From JBOFFC01 sp051648405 (GTDB taxonomy: Bacteria > Planctomycetota > Planctomycetia > Pirellulales > Lacipirellulaceae), in NCBI GenBank assembly GCA_051648405.1, contig JBOFFC010000027.1, forward strand, positions 1 through 38,861: a DNA stretch of 38,861 nucleotides, in the 5' to 3' direction. The position numbers and the translations under genes are program-made. Positions 1 through 7,638 of the stretch are shown here, piece after piece. Each line of letters opens with the position of its first letter. The first letter of the stretch is position 1. The notes under the pieces were generated by a model. The model saw only the letters and a program-made list of their open reading frames with translations. It was not told where the DNA came from and made no database searches.

Positions 1-1
1 G

Positions 2-523
2 TCGCTGGCGGCGGTCGAAGAGCTCGAGGCGATCGTCGCGGAAGCACTGCGGCCCCACCCGAAGCTCGCCGAGACCCTGTCCTCGGCGTTCCTCGACCAG
101 CGGCAGCGGGTCGAGATGCTCGATCGGGTCTTCGGCGGGCGCGTCTCGGGGGACGTGCTCAACTTCCTGAAGGTGATGTCGAACCACGGTCGGATCGGCG
201 TCCTGCCGAGCGTCGCGCGCGAGGCTCGCAAGCTGTACAACACGTCGGCCGGCCGCGCCGACGTGCTCGTGAAGCTCGCCCAACCGGGGGACGACGCGCT
301 TCTGGCCGAGATCGCCGACGTGGTCCGCAAGCAGGCCGGCGTCGAGCCGGTGATGCGAGTCGAGATCGACCCGGAGATCGTCGGCGGCTTCGAGATCCGC
401 GTCGGCGACGTCGTCTTCGACGGCTCGCTGCGGACCGCCTTCGCCCGAGCCCACAAGGAGATCGTCCGCCAGACGATCGCCGCAATCGAAACGAACCCAC
501 AGCGCTTCACCGCCGCTGGCTGA
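2..523 (+). CDS. atpH: ATP synthase F1 subunit delta (5'-truncated by window edge)
   Basis: This is the C-terminal part of the delta subunit (OSCP), which joins the F1 head to the peripheral stalk of the F-type ATP synthase. The frame is open from the first bases of the window, so the true start lies outside; about 173 codons are visible. The family hallmark is the C-terminal stretch VGGFEIRVGDVVFDGSLR, close to the usual GGF-I-IGD-V-D-S. The preceding helical part, with NFLKVMSNHGR, matches the end of the N-terminal OSCP bundle. It is the first of five F1 genes in the order delta, alpha, gamma, beta, epsilon; the F0 genes are presumably just upstream. A 48-base spacer separates it from atpA. 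Identification is firm; only the N-terminus is unknown. Confidence 0.95.
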   Translation, partial: SLAAVEELEAIVAEALRPHPKLAETLSSAFLDQRQRVEMLDRVFGGRVSGDVLNFLKVMSNHGRIGVLPSVAREARKLYNTSAGRADVLVKLAQPGDDALLAEIADVVRKQAGVEPVMRVEIDPEIVGGFEIRVGDVVFDGSLRTAFARAHKEIVRQTIAAIETNPQRFTAAG

Positions 524-571
524 AGAAACTCACGACGACGCAATCGGCCCACGGCCGCCCGGAGAAATTCG

Positions 572-2116
572 ATGAAGTTCAATAGCGACGAGATCGCGTC
601 GGTCATCCAGCAAGAGATCACCAACTACCACGCGCAGGTCGATGTCCGCGAGGTCGGGCGGGTGCTCGAGGTCGGCGACGGCATCGCCCGCGTGTACGGC
701 CTGTCGGGCGTCATGTCCGGCGAGATGGTCGAGTTCGCGTCGGGGGCGATCGGCCAGGCGTTCAACCTCGAAGAGAACTCGGTCGGCGTGATCATCCTCG
801 GCGACTACCTGAAGATCGCCGAAGGGGAAGAGGTCAAGAGCACCGGGGCCCTGCTGAGCGTGCCGGTCGGCGACGAACTGCTGGGCCGCGTGGTGAACCC
901 GCTCGGCGAGCCGCTCGACGGCCGCGGCCCGATCAACACGGCCAAGCGCCGCCCGGTCGAGATGATCGCCACCGGCGTGGCCGAGCGCAAGCCGGTCCAC
1001 GAGCCGATGCAGACCGGCATCAAGGCGATCGACGCGATGACGCCGATCGGCCGCGGCCAGCGTCAGCTCATCATCGGCGACCGCAAGACGGGCAAGACGG
1101 CGATCGCGATCGACGCGATCATCAACCAGCGCGACTCGGGGGTGAAGTGCTTCTACGTCGCGATCGGTCAGAAGGAATCGACCGTCGCCGGCGTCGTCGA
1201 GAAGCTGCGCGAGTCGGGCGCGATGGACTACACGACCGTCATCGTGGCCGGGGCGAGCGACCCCGCGCCGCTGCAGTACATCGCCCCCTACTCGGGGACG
1301 GCGATGGCCGAGGAGTACATGTTCGGCGGCGGCCACGCGCTGATCGTCTACGACGACCTCTCGAAGCAAGCGGTCGCCTACCGCGAGCTGTCGCTGCTGA
1401 TGCGTCGCCCGCCGGGCCGCGAGGCGTTCCCCGGCGACGTGTTCTACTGCCACAGCCGCTTGCTCGAGCGTTCGGCGAAGCTCTCCGACGCCCTCGGCGC
1501 CGGGTCGATCACCTCGCTGCCGATCATCGAGACGCTCGAAGGCGAAGTGTCGGCGTACATCCCCACCAACGTGATCTCGATCACCGACGGCCAGATCTAC
1601 TTGCAGCCGGACCTGTTCTTTGCGGGCGTGAAGCCGGCGATCAACGCCGGCATCTCGGTGAGCCGCGTCGGCGGCGCCGCCCAGATCAAGGCCATGAAGA
1701 AGGTCGCCGGCGGCCTGCGGCTTGACCTGGCGGCGTTCCGTGAGCTCGAGGCGTTCGCGCAGCTCGGCACCGAGCTGGACCGCGACACGCAGGCCAAGCT
1801 CGACCGTGGTTACCGGATGGTCGAGCTGCTCAAGCAGGGGCAGTACAAACCGCTCGCTACGGTCGATGAGGTGATGCTGATCTACGCCGGCACGCGCGGG
1901 CACCTCGACGACGTCGCCGTGAGCGACATCGCGGCGTTCGAGCGGGCGTTCGCCAGCTTCCTGCAAGACCAGAAGCCGGAGATCCGCCAAGCGATCCTCG
2001 ACACCAAGGACCTGAGCGACGACACGGTCGCCAAGATCGAATCGGCCCTCGTCGATTTCAAGGCGCAGTTCAAAGCCCCGTCGAAGGCCGCCGCACTGGC
2101 GGGCGCGGGCGCCTGA
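572..2116 (+). CDS. atpA: ATP synthase F1 subunit alpha
   Basis: This 514-residue protein is the non-catalytic nucleotide-binding subunit of the F1 head (alpha3beta3). The P-loop GDRKTGKT lies at residues 169-176. The N-terminal beta-barrel region runs over roughly residues 25-95, and the segment SISRVGGAAQ near residue 373 carries the arginine that reaches into the beta catalytic site. Length and motif order match the usual 500-515 residue family. GGAG at 561-564 lies 7-8 bases before the ATG and supports this start. The last ten residues are a short Ala/Gly-rich tail. It is co-directional with and closely spaced to atpH and atpG, as expected for an atp operon. Confidence 0.98.
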   Translation: MKFNSDEIASVIQQEITNYHAQVDVREVGRVLEVGDGIARVYGLSGVMSGEMVEFASGAIGQAFNLEENSVGVIILGDYLKIAEGEEVKSTGALLSVPVGDELLGRVVNPLGEPLDGRGPINTAKRRPVEMIATGVAERKPVHEPMQTGIKAIDAMTPIGRGQRQLIIGDRKTGKTAIAIDAIINQRDSGVKCFYVAIGQKESTVAGVVEKLRESGAMDYTTVIVAGASDPAPLQYIAPYSGTAMAEEYMFGGGHALIVYDDLSKQAVAYRELSLLMRRPPGREAFPGDVFYCHSRLLERSAKLSDALGAGSITSLPIIETLEGEVSAYIPTNVISITDGQIYLQPDLFFAGVKPAINAGISVSRVGGAAQIKAMKKVAGGLRLDLAAFRELEAFAQLGTELDRDTQAKLDRGYRMVELLKQGQYKPLATVDEVMLIYAGTRGHLDDVAVSDIAAFERAFASFLQDQKPEIRQAILDTKDLSDDTVAKIESALVDFKAQFKAPSKAAALAGAGA

Positions 2117-2150
2117 GTGCTGCCCTGCCGGCCGCGACCGAACGCTGTTC

Positions 2151-2187
2151 CTGAACGCTGAACGCTGACCGCTGAAAGCTGACCGCT
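2151..2187 (+). repeat. Heptamer tandem repeat (CTGANNG, five copies)
   Basis: The atpA-atpG spacer contains five consecutive 7-base units starting at 2151: CTGAACG, CTGAACG, CTGACCG, CTGAAAG, CTGACCG, then CT. Only positions 5 and 6 of the unit vary. An inverted, nearly identical 18-base piece occurs at 4618-4635 in the atpD-atpC spacer. The element stops five bases before the atpG start codon, so it occupies the place of that gene's ribosome-binding region; no purine-rich Shine-Dalgarno sequence is visible there. Confidence 0.8.
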
Positions 2188-2191
2188 CCCT

Positions 2192-3088
2192 ATGGCCAAC
2201 CCCCGCGTCCTCGACAAGCGCCGCAAGTCGGTCAAGAACATCCGCAAGATCACGCGGACGATGGAGCTGATCGCCACCGCGCGGTTCAAGAAAGCGATGG
2301 ACCGCGCGTCGGCCGCGACCGGCTACACCCAGCGCATCACGCGGCTGGTCGCCGACCTGATGCTCAGCGGGCTCTCGGTCAGCCACCCGCTGCTGGTCCC
2401 CCGCGACAAGGTCCAGAACGCCACGCTGCTGCTGCTGACGGCGAACCGCGGGCTGTGCGGCGGCTTCAACGGCAACCTGGTCCGCGCCGGGCTCCGCGAA
2501 TGGGATGCCCTGCAAGCAGCGGCGCCGAACTGCAAGCTCGAGATCAGCGGCAAGCGCGGGATCTCGGGCTTCAAGTACCGGGGCCACGCCCCCAACGAGG
2601 CTTACACACACTTCGAAGACAAGCCGCGATTCGACGAGGTCGATCAGATCGCGTCGCGCTACCTGGACGACTTCGCCGCCGGCAAGCTCGACCGCTTGGT
2701 GGTCGTCTACACGCGGTTCCTGAACCCGGCCCGCCAAGAGGTCGCCGTCGAGACTCTCCTGCCGCTTGGTGGGCTGAGCCTTGGTGGGGCCGAATCGGCG
2801 GGGGCGCCCGCGGCGGACACGAAGGGGACGGTCAACTACGAGTTCATCCCCTCGCCCGAGAGCATCCTCGAGGAGGTCGTGCCGACGAGTTTCAAGGTCA
2901 AGCTCTTCAAGTGCTTCCTCGACTCGGCGGTCAGCGAGCAGATCGCCCGTCGCGTGGCGATGAAGGCCGCCACCGAGAACGCCGGCGACCTGATCAAGCA
3001 ACTGAGCATGCAGTACAACCGCGCCCGGCAGAGCCGCATCACCAGCGAGCTGATGGACCTGCTGGGGGGCGTCGAGGCATTGAAGTAG
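2192..3088 (+). CDS. atpG: ATP synthase F1 subunit gamma
   Basis: This 298-residue protein is the central rotor shaft of the F1 motor. The conserved N-terminal helix is present (residues 8-30, RRKSVKNIRKITRTMELIA), as is the C-terminal helix with AMKAATENAGDLI and NRARQSRITSELMD, the two arms of the coiled coil. The motif LTANRGLCGGFN in the middle domain is typical. Around residues 190-208 there is a Gly/Ala-rich insertion in which the 9-mer CTTGGTGGG appears twice (2765-2773 and 2780-2788), giving the local repeat LGGLSLGGA. The ATG follows a heptamer repeat rather than a clear Shine-Dalgarno site. Family assignment is firm. Confidence 0.97.
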   Translation: MANPRVLDKRRKSVKNIRKITRTMELIATARFKKAMDRASAATGYTQRITRLVADLMLSGLSVSHPLLVPRDKVQNATLLLLTANRGLCGGFNGNLVRAGLREWDALQAAAPNCKLEISGKRGISGFKYRGHAPNEAYTHFEDKPRFDEVDQIASRYLDDFAAGKLDRLVVVYTRFLNPARQEVAVETLLPLGGLSLGGAESAGAPAADTKGTVNYEFIPSPESILEEVVPTSFKVKLFKCFLDSAVSEQIARRVAMKAATENAGDLIKQLSMQYNRARQSRITSELMDLLGGVEALK

Positions 3089-3107
3089 TCAACCACACCG
3101 GCGGGAC

Positions 3108-3134
3108 GGAGAAGCGTGGCGCACCCCCTTCTCC
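3108..3134 (+). other. Hairpin in the atpG-atpD spacer
   Basis: GGAGAAG (3108-3114) and CTTCTCC (3128-3134) form a perfect 7-bp stem with a 13-base loop. It lies between the atpG stop and the atpD start and has no following T run. It may be an mRNA-processing or stability element; its role is inference only. Confidence 0.35.
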
Positions 3135-3173
3135 AACAGCCCTACCAATTCTCCTTCCGTAACGAAGCACGTC

Positions 3174-4613
3174 ATGTCCACCGCCACCTCGGTCAACGGT
3201 CGCATCACGCAGGTCATCGGCTCGACGTTCGACGTTGAGTTCCCCGAGGGCTTCCTCCCGGCGATCTACAACGCGATCAAGATCGACGCCCAGAACAAGG
3301 GGATCCACGTGAAGCTCACGGGCGAGGTGCAGCAGCACCTCGGCGGGAGCCGCGTGCGTTGCATCGCGCTCGGGAGCACCGACGGGCTGGTGCGTGGCCA
3401 AGAGGTGTTCGACACGGGGGGGCCGGTGACGGTCCCCGTCGGGACCGCGACGCTGGGCCGCGTGTTCAACGTGACCGGCGACGCGATCGACGGCCGCGGC
3501 GAAGTCAACGCCGAAGAGCGCTGGGCGATCCACCGCGACGCGCCGGACCTCAAGGACCTGAAGACCGACACGCAGATCTTCGAGACGGGGATCAAGGTCA
3601 TCGACCTGCTGACGCCGTTCGTCCGCGGCGGCAAAGCGGGCCTGTTCGGCGGCGCCGGCCTCGGCAAGACGGTCATCCTTACCGAATTGATCGCGCGGAT
3701 CGCGACGCAGCACGGCGGCTACTCGGTCTTCGCGGGGGTTGGCGAGCGGACCCGCGAGGGGACCGACCTGTGGCTCGAAATGCAGGAAGCCAAGATCGGC
3801 GACACCGGCAAGAGCGTCATCGACCAGACCTGCATGGTGTTCGGCCAGATGAACGAGCCGCCGGGGTCGCGTCTGCGGGTCGCCCTCTCGGCGCTGACGA
3901 TGGCCGAGTACTTCCGCGACAAGACGGGCGCCGACACGCTGCTGTTCGTCGACAACATCTTCCGCTTCTCGCAGGCGGGCTCCGAGGTGTCGGCCCTGCT
4001 GGGGCGTATGCCCTCGGCGGTCGGTTACCAGCCGACCCTGGCGAGCGAGATGGGCGCCCTGCAAGAGCGGATCGCCTCGACCAACAACGGGGCGATCACG
4101 TCGGTGCAGGCCGTGTACGTGCCAGCCGACGACCCGACCGACCCCGCGCCGGCGACGGCGTTCAGCCAGCTCGACGCGTTCATCTACCTCGAGCGCTCGA
4201 TCTCGGAGAAGGGGATCTACCCGGCGGTCGATCCGCTCGCCTCGTCGAGTCGGATCCTCGATCCGCAGTACGTCGGCGCCGAGCACTACAACGCGGCCCG
4301 ACGCGTGCAGACGACCTTGCAGCGGTACCGCGAGCTGCAAGACATCATCGCGATTCTGGGCGTCGATGAGCTTTCAGAACAGGACAAGCAGGTCGTGCAC
4401 CGCGCGCGGCGCATCGAGCGGTTCCTGTCGCAGCCCTTCTATGTGGCCGAGGTGTTCACCGGCAAGAAGGGTGAGTTCACGTCGATCGCCGACACGATCC
4501 GCAGCTTCAACGAGATCTGCGACGGCAAGTGGGACCACCTCCCCGAGAGCGCGTTCATGTACGTCGGCCCGATCGAGCAGGCCGAAGAGCAGTGGAAGAA
4601 GAACAAGAAGTAA
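3174..4613 (+). CDS. atpD: ATP synthase F1 subunit beta
   Basis: This 479-residue protein is the catalytic subunit of F1, which makes ATP from ADP and phosphate. The P-loop is GGAGLGKT at residues 159-166, with Leu where most families have Val. It is followed by the catalytic-glutamate region VGERTREG, the Walker B strand LLFVDNIFRFSQAGSE with ALLGRMPSAVGYQPTL, and the DELSEQD sequence of the catch loop. The length is normal for the family. It sits 85 bases after atpG in the standard order. The ATG at 3174 gives the expected N-terminus (GRITQVIGSTFDVEF). Confidence 0.98.
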   Translation: MSTATSVNGRITQVIGSTFDVEFPEGFLPAIYNAIKIDAQNKGIHVKLTGEVQQHLGGSRVRCIALGSTDGLVRGQEVFDTGGPVTVPVGTATLGRVFNVTGDAIDGRGEVNAEERWAIHRDAPDLKDLKTDTQIFETGIKVIDLLTPFVRGGKAGLFGGAGLGKTVILTELIARIATQHGGYSVFAGVGERTREGTDLWLEMQEAKIGDTGKSVIDQTCMVFGQMNEPPGSRLRVALSALTMAEYFRDKTGADTLLFVDNIFRFSQAGSEVSALLGRMPSAVGYQPTLASEMGALQERIASTNNGAITSVQAVYVPADDPTDPAPATAFSQLDAFIYLERSISEKGIYPAVDPLASSSRILDPQYVGAEHYNAARRVQTTLQRYRELQDIIAILGVDELSEQDKQVVHRARRIERFLSQPFYVAEVFTGKKGEFTSIADTIRSFNEICDGKWDHLPESAFMYVGPIEQAEEQWKKNKK

Positions 4614-4617
4614 AGCG

Positions 4618-4635
4618 GCGGTCAGCTTTTCAGCG
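4618..4635 (-). repeat. Inverted partial copy of the atp-operon heptamer repeat
   Basis: Read on the minus strand, these 18 bases are CGCTGAAAAGCTGACCGC. They differ by a single extra A from the 17 bases CGCTGAAAGCTGACCGC at 2170-2186. The copy begins five bases after the atpD stop codon, so both copies abut genes of the same operon but in opposite orientation. Confidence 0.65.
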
Positions 4636-4697
4636 ATCGGCTGTCCGCTACCCAGGATCGTACCGTCTGAACCGCGGGCCGACGTCTGTCGCCTAGC

Positions 4698-4714
4698 GAC
4701 GGGTCGATCCCGTC
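4698..4714 (+). other. Short hairpin in the atpC leader
   Basis: GACGGG (4698-4703) and CCCGTC (4709-4714) form a perfect 6-bp stem with a TCGAT loop, ending 25 bases before the atpC start. The 126-base atpD-atpC spacer is the longest in the operon. The hairpin could modulate the lower expression expected of epsilon relative to alpha and beta, but this is inference. Confidence 0.3.
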
Positions 4715-4739
4715 AATCGATCGAAGCGAGCAACCCATC

Positions 4740-5156
4740 ATGGCCGACAACGCGTCCAAATCGACCGCCGGACTCTCGCTTAGCGTCGTCACCCCCGAGG
4801 AGACGGTGCTCGAGACGGCCGTTGATTCGCTCGTCCTGCCGCTGGTGGACGGCGAGATCGGCATCCTCCGCGGCCACGCCCCGATGATCGGCCGCCTAGG
4901 GTTCGGCGAGATGCGCCTGACGGCGGGGGGTCAGACGACAAAGTACTACGTCGATGGCGGGTTCGTCCAAGTGGTCGCCAACACCGTGAGCATCCTCACC
5001 CCGCGGGCGTTCGACCCGGCGAAGCTCGACGGCGAAGCGGCCAAGCAACAGCTCGCCGAGGCCCTCACGCGCAACGCCCCGACCCCGGCGGCGATGGCCG
5101 CCCGCGACCGGGCTCTCGACCAGGCCCGGGCGCAGGTTCGGCTGGCGGCGAAGTAG
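4740..5156 (+). CDS. atpC: ATP synthase F1 subunit epsilon
   Basis: This 138-residue protein is the rotor subunit that links gamma to the c-ring and can inhibit ATP hydrolysis. The N-terminal beta-sandwich domain (roughly residues 12-95) shows the family sequence LSLSVVTPEETVLE, then VDGEIGILRGHAPMIG and YYVDGGFVQV. The C-terminal helical part (residues 96-138) is Ala-rich and ends ARDRALDQARAQVRLAAK. It closes the ATP synthase gene set in the usual order. The ribosome-binding region is weak (GAAGCGAG upstream). Identification is firm. Confidence 0.95.
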   Translation: MADNASKSTAGLSLSVVTPEETVLETAVDSLVLPLVDGEIGILRGHAPMIGRLGFGEMRLTAGGQTTKYYVDGGFVQVVANTVSILTPRAFDPAKLDGEAAKQQLAEALTRNAPTPAAMAARDRALDQARAQVRLAAK

Positions 5157-5188
5157 CTGTAAGCCCGCGGCCTCAACCATCGGCTGCT

Positions 5189-5533
5189 ATGCCAATCCCG
5201 AACGCCGACGCCGCTTTCGTTCCGGAAGAAAAGCTCGTCGGCTACCTCCTCGACGCGACGCACGCCGTCGGGGGCGCCAAGGCGAGGTGGTTCGCGGCCC
5301 GCGGTTTCTCCACGGAAAACGCCGCCGAACTTGCAGCCGCACCGCTCGCATTGGTGCGGACGAGCGACGACTTTGTGTCCGAATCGACCCCCTACGGCGA
5401 CAAACACTTCGTCCGCGGGCGGCTTGAGTGCGCGGACGGCCGTCGCGATGATGTGGTAACCGTCTGGTTTACCGAGACGTGGGCCGTGCGGCCCCGACTC
5501 GTCACCGCGTACCCGACCGTTGCGTCACCATGA
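5189..5533 (+). CDS. DUF6883 domain protein
   Basis: This 114-residue soluble protein matches the DUF6883 pattern as I recall it: an N-terminal NADAAFVPEEKLVGYLLD, then HAVGGAKARWFAARGF, and a C-terminal strand pair with VTVWFTETWAVRPRLVTAYP. The domain is known as a stand-alone small protein and as the tail of some larger phage or toxin-like proteins; its biochemical role is not established. The stop codon overlaps the start of the next gene (ATGA at 5530-5533), implying translational coupling. It begins 33 bases after atpC on the same strand, so it may ride on the atp transcript. There is no signal peptide or membrane segment. Confidence 0.8.
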   Translation: MPIPNADAAFVPEEKLVGYLLDATHAVGGAKARWFAARGFSTENAAELAAAPLALVRTSDDFVSESTPYGDKHFVRGRLECADGRRDDVVTVWFTETWAVRPRLVTAYPTVASP

Positions 5534-5760
5534 TCGCCGAGCACGAAGTCGTCGTGTTGACCTGCGACCTACCGGCGCACGCCCTCCGCGCCGGGGACGT
5601 TGGCGCCGTTGTGTACGTCCACGATCAGGGAGCTGCGTACGAGCTGGAGTTCGTCGGCGGGAGCGGGGCGACCGTCGCCGTTGTGACCGTCGAAGCGTCG
5701 CTGGTCCGCCCCATTGCGGCAACGGAGATTCTGCACGCTCGGACGATCAGCGCCGCTTGA
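5530..5760 (+). CDS. DUF4926 domain protein
   Basis: This 76-residue protein fits the DUF4926 family: a short all-beta, SH3-like fold with the pattern LTCDLPAHALRAGDVGAVV, then YELEFV, and VTVEASLVRPI near the end. The start chosen is the ATG at 5530, which overlaps the DUF6883 stop by four bases; an upstream in-frame start would give a non-family extension. As I recall, DUF4926 and DUF6883 genes are often adjacent in cyanobacteria and other bacteria, and have been suspected of forming a small toxin-antitoxin-like pair; that is not proven. No catalytic residues can be assigned. Confidence 0.8.
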   Translation: MIAEHEVVVLTCDLPAHALRAGDVGAVVYVHDQGAAYELEFVGGSGATVAVVTVEASLVRPIAATEILHARTISAA

Positions 5761-5831
5761 GCAAGTGCAGGCGGCATCGAGATTCGGCCCGTCGGTTTTC
5801 CATCCCCGCGGTCCCAGCAGGCAGGCGTCCC

Positions 5832-6701
5832 ATGGCAAGCTCTGCTCTTCGAGTCATCGCCCGCTCGTGTCTCAAGGCGCTTTGCGCCCTCACGCTGGGC
5901 GCCACGTCGGCGCTCGCCGCCTTCGTCCCGCAGGTGCACGAGGCGCGTCGAGCCTCGACCCCGCCGCTAATCGACGGGTTGCTCGACGACGGCGCCTGGC
6001 AGGGGGCCGACGTCGTGCAGCCGTTCTACGCCTACCAGTCGGGGGGCGCTACCGCGGCGGCGGAGACGTCGCTGCGGGTCCTTTGGGACAACAACTACCT
6101 GTACGTCGCGATGCGGGCGGCGGACGTGAACATCCGCTCGTCGTGCGCCAGCACGGGGGCCTGCGGCAACGACGCGGCGCTCTTCAACGGCGACGTCCTC
6201 GAGCTGTTCGTCCGCGAGAGCGCCCGCTCGACGCGCTACCACGAGTTCGAGTGGAGCCCCCTGGGGGAGTCCTTCGACGCCCGCTTCGAGACGCGCTTCG
6301 GGTCCCCCGGCGTGCGGTGGCAGTCGGGGATGAACGCGTCGGTCTCGGTGCAGGGGACCGTCGATAACGCGTCCGACACCGACGTCGGCTGGACGGTCGA
6401 GGCCCGCATCCCGCTCGCCGCGTTCGAGGCCGGCCCCGTTGGAGTCGGTTCCGAGTGGACGTTCACCGGCGCCCGCTACGACTACCTCAACCCGGGCAAC
6501 CCCCGTGGCCCCGAGCTGATGATGTCCACGCGCGGCGACCCCGACGCGCCGCGAGGGGGAGTCACCAACGGGTTTCACACGTACGAGATCTACGACCGCC
6601 TGAAGTTCACCGAGGCCGTCCCCGAGCCGCACGCCGGGCTGCTGGCCGCGGTGGCCGCCGTCGGGTTCAGCGCGCGGCGTAGGGCCTCGATACTCGCATG
6701 A
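5832..6701 (+). CDS. Secreted CBM9-like protein with PEP-CTERM anchor
   Basis: This is a 289-residue exported protein. Residues 1-31 form a signal peptide: the charged start ASSALRVIARS, a hydrophobic core and an ALA-type end. The body reads as a carbohydrate-binding module family 9-like (DOMON-type) domain: PPLIDGLLDDGAWQGAD, then VLWDNNYLYVAMRAAD, a DVLELFV segment and later WTVEARIPLAAF. The C-terminus is a PEP-CTERM sorting signal: VPEP, a short hydrophobic stretch, then ARRRAS. Such proteins are cut and anchored by exosortase in envelope or exopolysaccharide contexts. The start is chosen for the signal peptide. The stop overlaps the pyrF start (ATGA at 6698-6701). The ligand is unknown. 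Confidence 0.85.
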   Translation: MASSALRVIARSCLKALCALTLGATSALAAFVPQVHEARRASTPPLIDGLLDDGAWQGADVVQPFYAYQSGGATAAAETSLRVLWDNNYLYVAMRAADVNIRSSCASTGACGNDAALFNGDVLELFVRESARSTRYHEFEWSPLGESFDARFETRFGSPGVRWQSGMNASVSVQGTVDNASDTDVGWTVEARIPLAAFEAGPVGVGSEWTFTGARYDYLNPGNPRGPELMMSTRGDPDAPRGGVTNGFHTYEIYDRLKFTEAVPEPHAGLLAAVAAVGFSARRRASILA

Positions 6702-7606
6702 CCGTGTTCTTCGACCGCCTCGCCGACGCTGTCCGCACGAAGCGCAGCCCGCTAATGGTGGGGCTCGATCCGCGTGCTGCGTCGCTCCCCGAGCGGCTAA
6801 GGCCGGCGCCCGGCGCGCCGCTCGACGTGGTCGCCGAGGCCTATCGCGCGTTCTGCTGCGGAGTGATCGACGCGGTCGCGGACCTGACGCCGGTCGTCAA
6901 GCCGCAAGCGGCGTTCTTCGAGGAGCTCGGGCCGACCGGGATGACCGCGTTGGGAGACGTGATCCGCCACGCCAAGGGGGCGGGGCTGCTCGTTTGCGTC
7001 GATGGCAAACGCAACGACATCGGCTCGACCGCCGAGGCGTACGCCAGCGGATGGCTCGGCGGCGAGAGCCCGTGGGGCGCCGACGCGCTGACGGTGAGCC
7101 CCTACTTGGGAGACGACAGCCTCGAGCCGTTCACGCGGATCGCCGCCGAGCGGGGCGCCGGGGTCTTCGTCCTCGTGAAGACGTCGAACCCCGGGGGCAA
7201 GCTGTGGCAGGACCGCGACGTCGAGGGGCGTACGCTCTACGCGCGTGTCGGCGAGCACGTCGAGCGCGTCGCCGCAGCGACGGCCGGACCGTGCGGCTAC
7301 GGGGTCGCCGGCGCCGTCGTGGGGGCGACCTACCCGGCGCAGCTCGCCGAGCTGCGGGCCGCGATGCCCCACACGTGGTTCCTGGTTCCCGGGTTTGGCG
7401 CGCAGGGGGGGACGGCCGCCGACACGGCCGGCGCGTTCGACGAGGCGGGCCTGGGCGCCGTCGTGAACAGCTCGCGCGCCGTGATCTTCCCCTACGAACG
7501 GCCGGGGGGCTGCTACGGGCCGGACGACTGGCGACTGGCGGTCCGCGCCGCGGCCGAAGAAGCGGTGACACAGCTCAGGGCCGCGACCCCCGCGGGACGG
7601 CTCTGA
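6698..7606 (+). CDS. pyrF: Orotidine 5'-phosphate decarboxylase (type 2)
   Basis: This 302-residue enzyme decarboxylates OMP to UMP, the last step of de novo pyrimidine synthesis. It shows VGLDPR (residues 21-26), VVKPQAAFFEELG (66-78) and the catalytic D-x-K-x-x-D as VDGKRND, with D102, K104 and D107. The later VPGFGAQGG holds the phosphate-binding loop. The length of about 300 and the insert GGESPWGADALTVSPYLGDDSL mark the longer type 2 family found in actinobacteria and planctomycetes. Its ATG overlaps the stop of the PEP-CTERM gene by four bases, an odd translational coupling of a cytosolic enzyme to an envelope protein. Confidence 0.95.
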   Translation: MTVFFDRLADAVRTKRSPLMVGLDPRAASLPERLRPAPGAPLDVVAEAYRAFCCGVIDAVADLTPVVKPQAAFFEELGPTGMTALGDVIRHAKGAGLLVCVDGKRNDIGSTAEAYASGWLGGESPWGADALTVSPYLGDDSLEPFTRIAAERGAGVFVLVKTSNPGGKLWQDRDVEGRTLYARVGEHVERVAAATAGPCGYGVAGAVVGATYPAQLAELRAAMPHTWFLVPGFGAQGGTAADTAGAFDEAGLGAVVNSSRAVIFPYERPGGCYGPDDWRLAVRAAAEEAVTQLRAATPAGRL

Positions 7607-7638
7607 CGCAGCAAGCTCGCTTCACGATTGCTCGTCAT

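Noticed and set aside
530..3001. Very long open frame antisense to atpA and atpG
   Set aside because: Its translation is dominated by Arg, Asp, Val, Leu and His, as expected when GC-rich coding DNA is read on the other strand; the sense genes are certain. Similar antisense frames at 3039-4340, 10624-11769 and 16976-19090 were dropped for the same reason.
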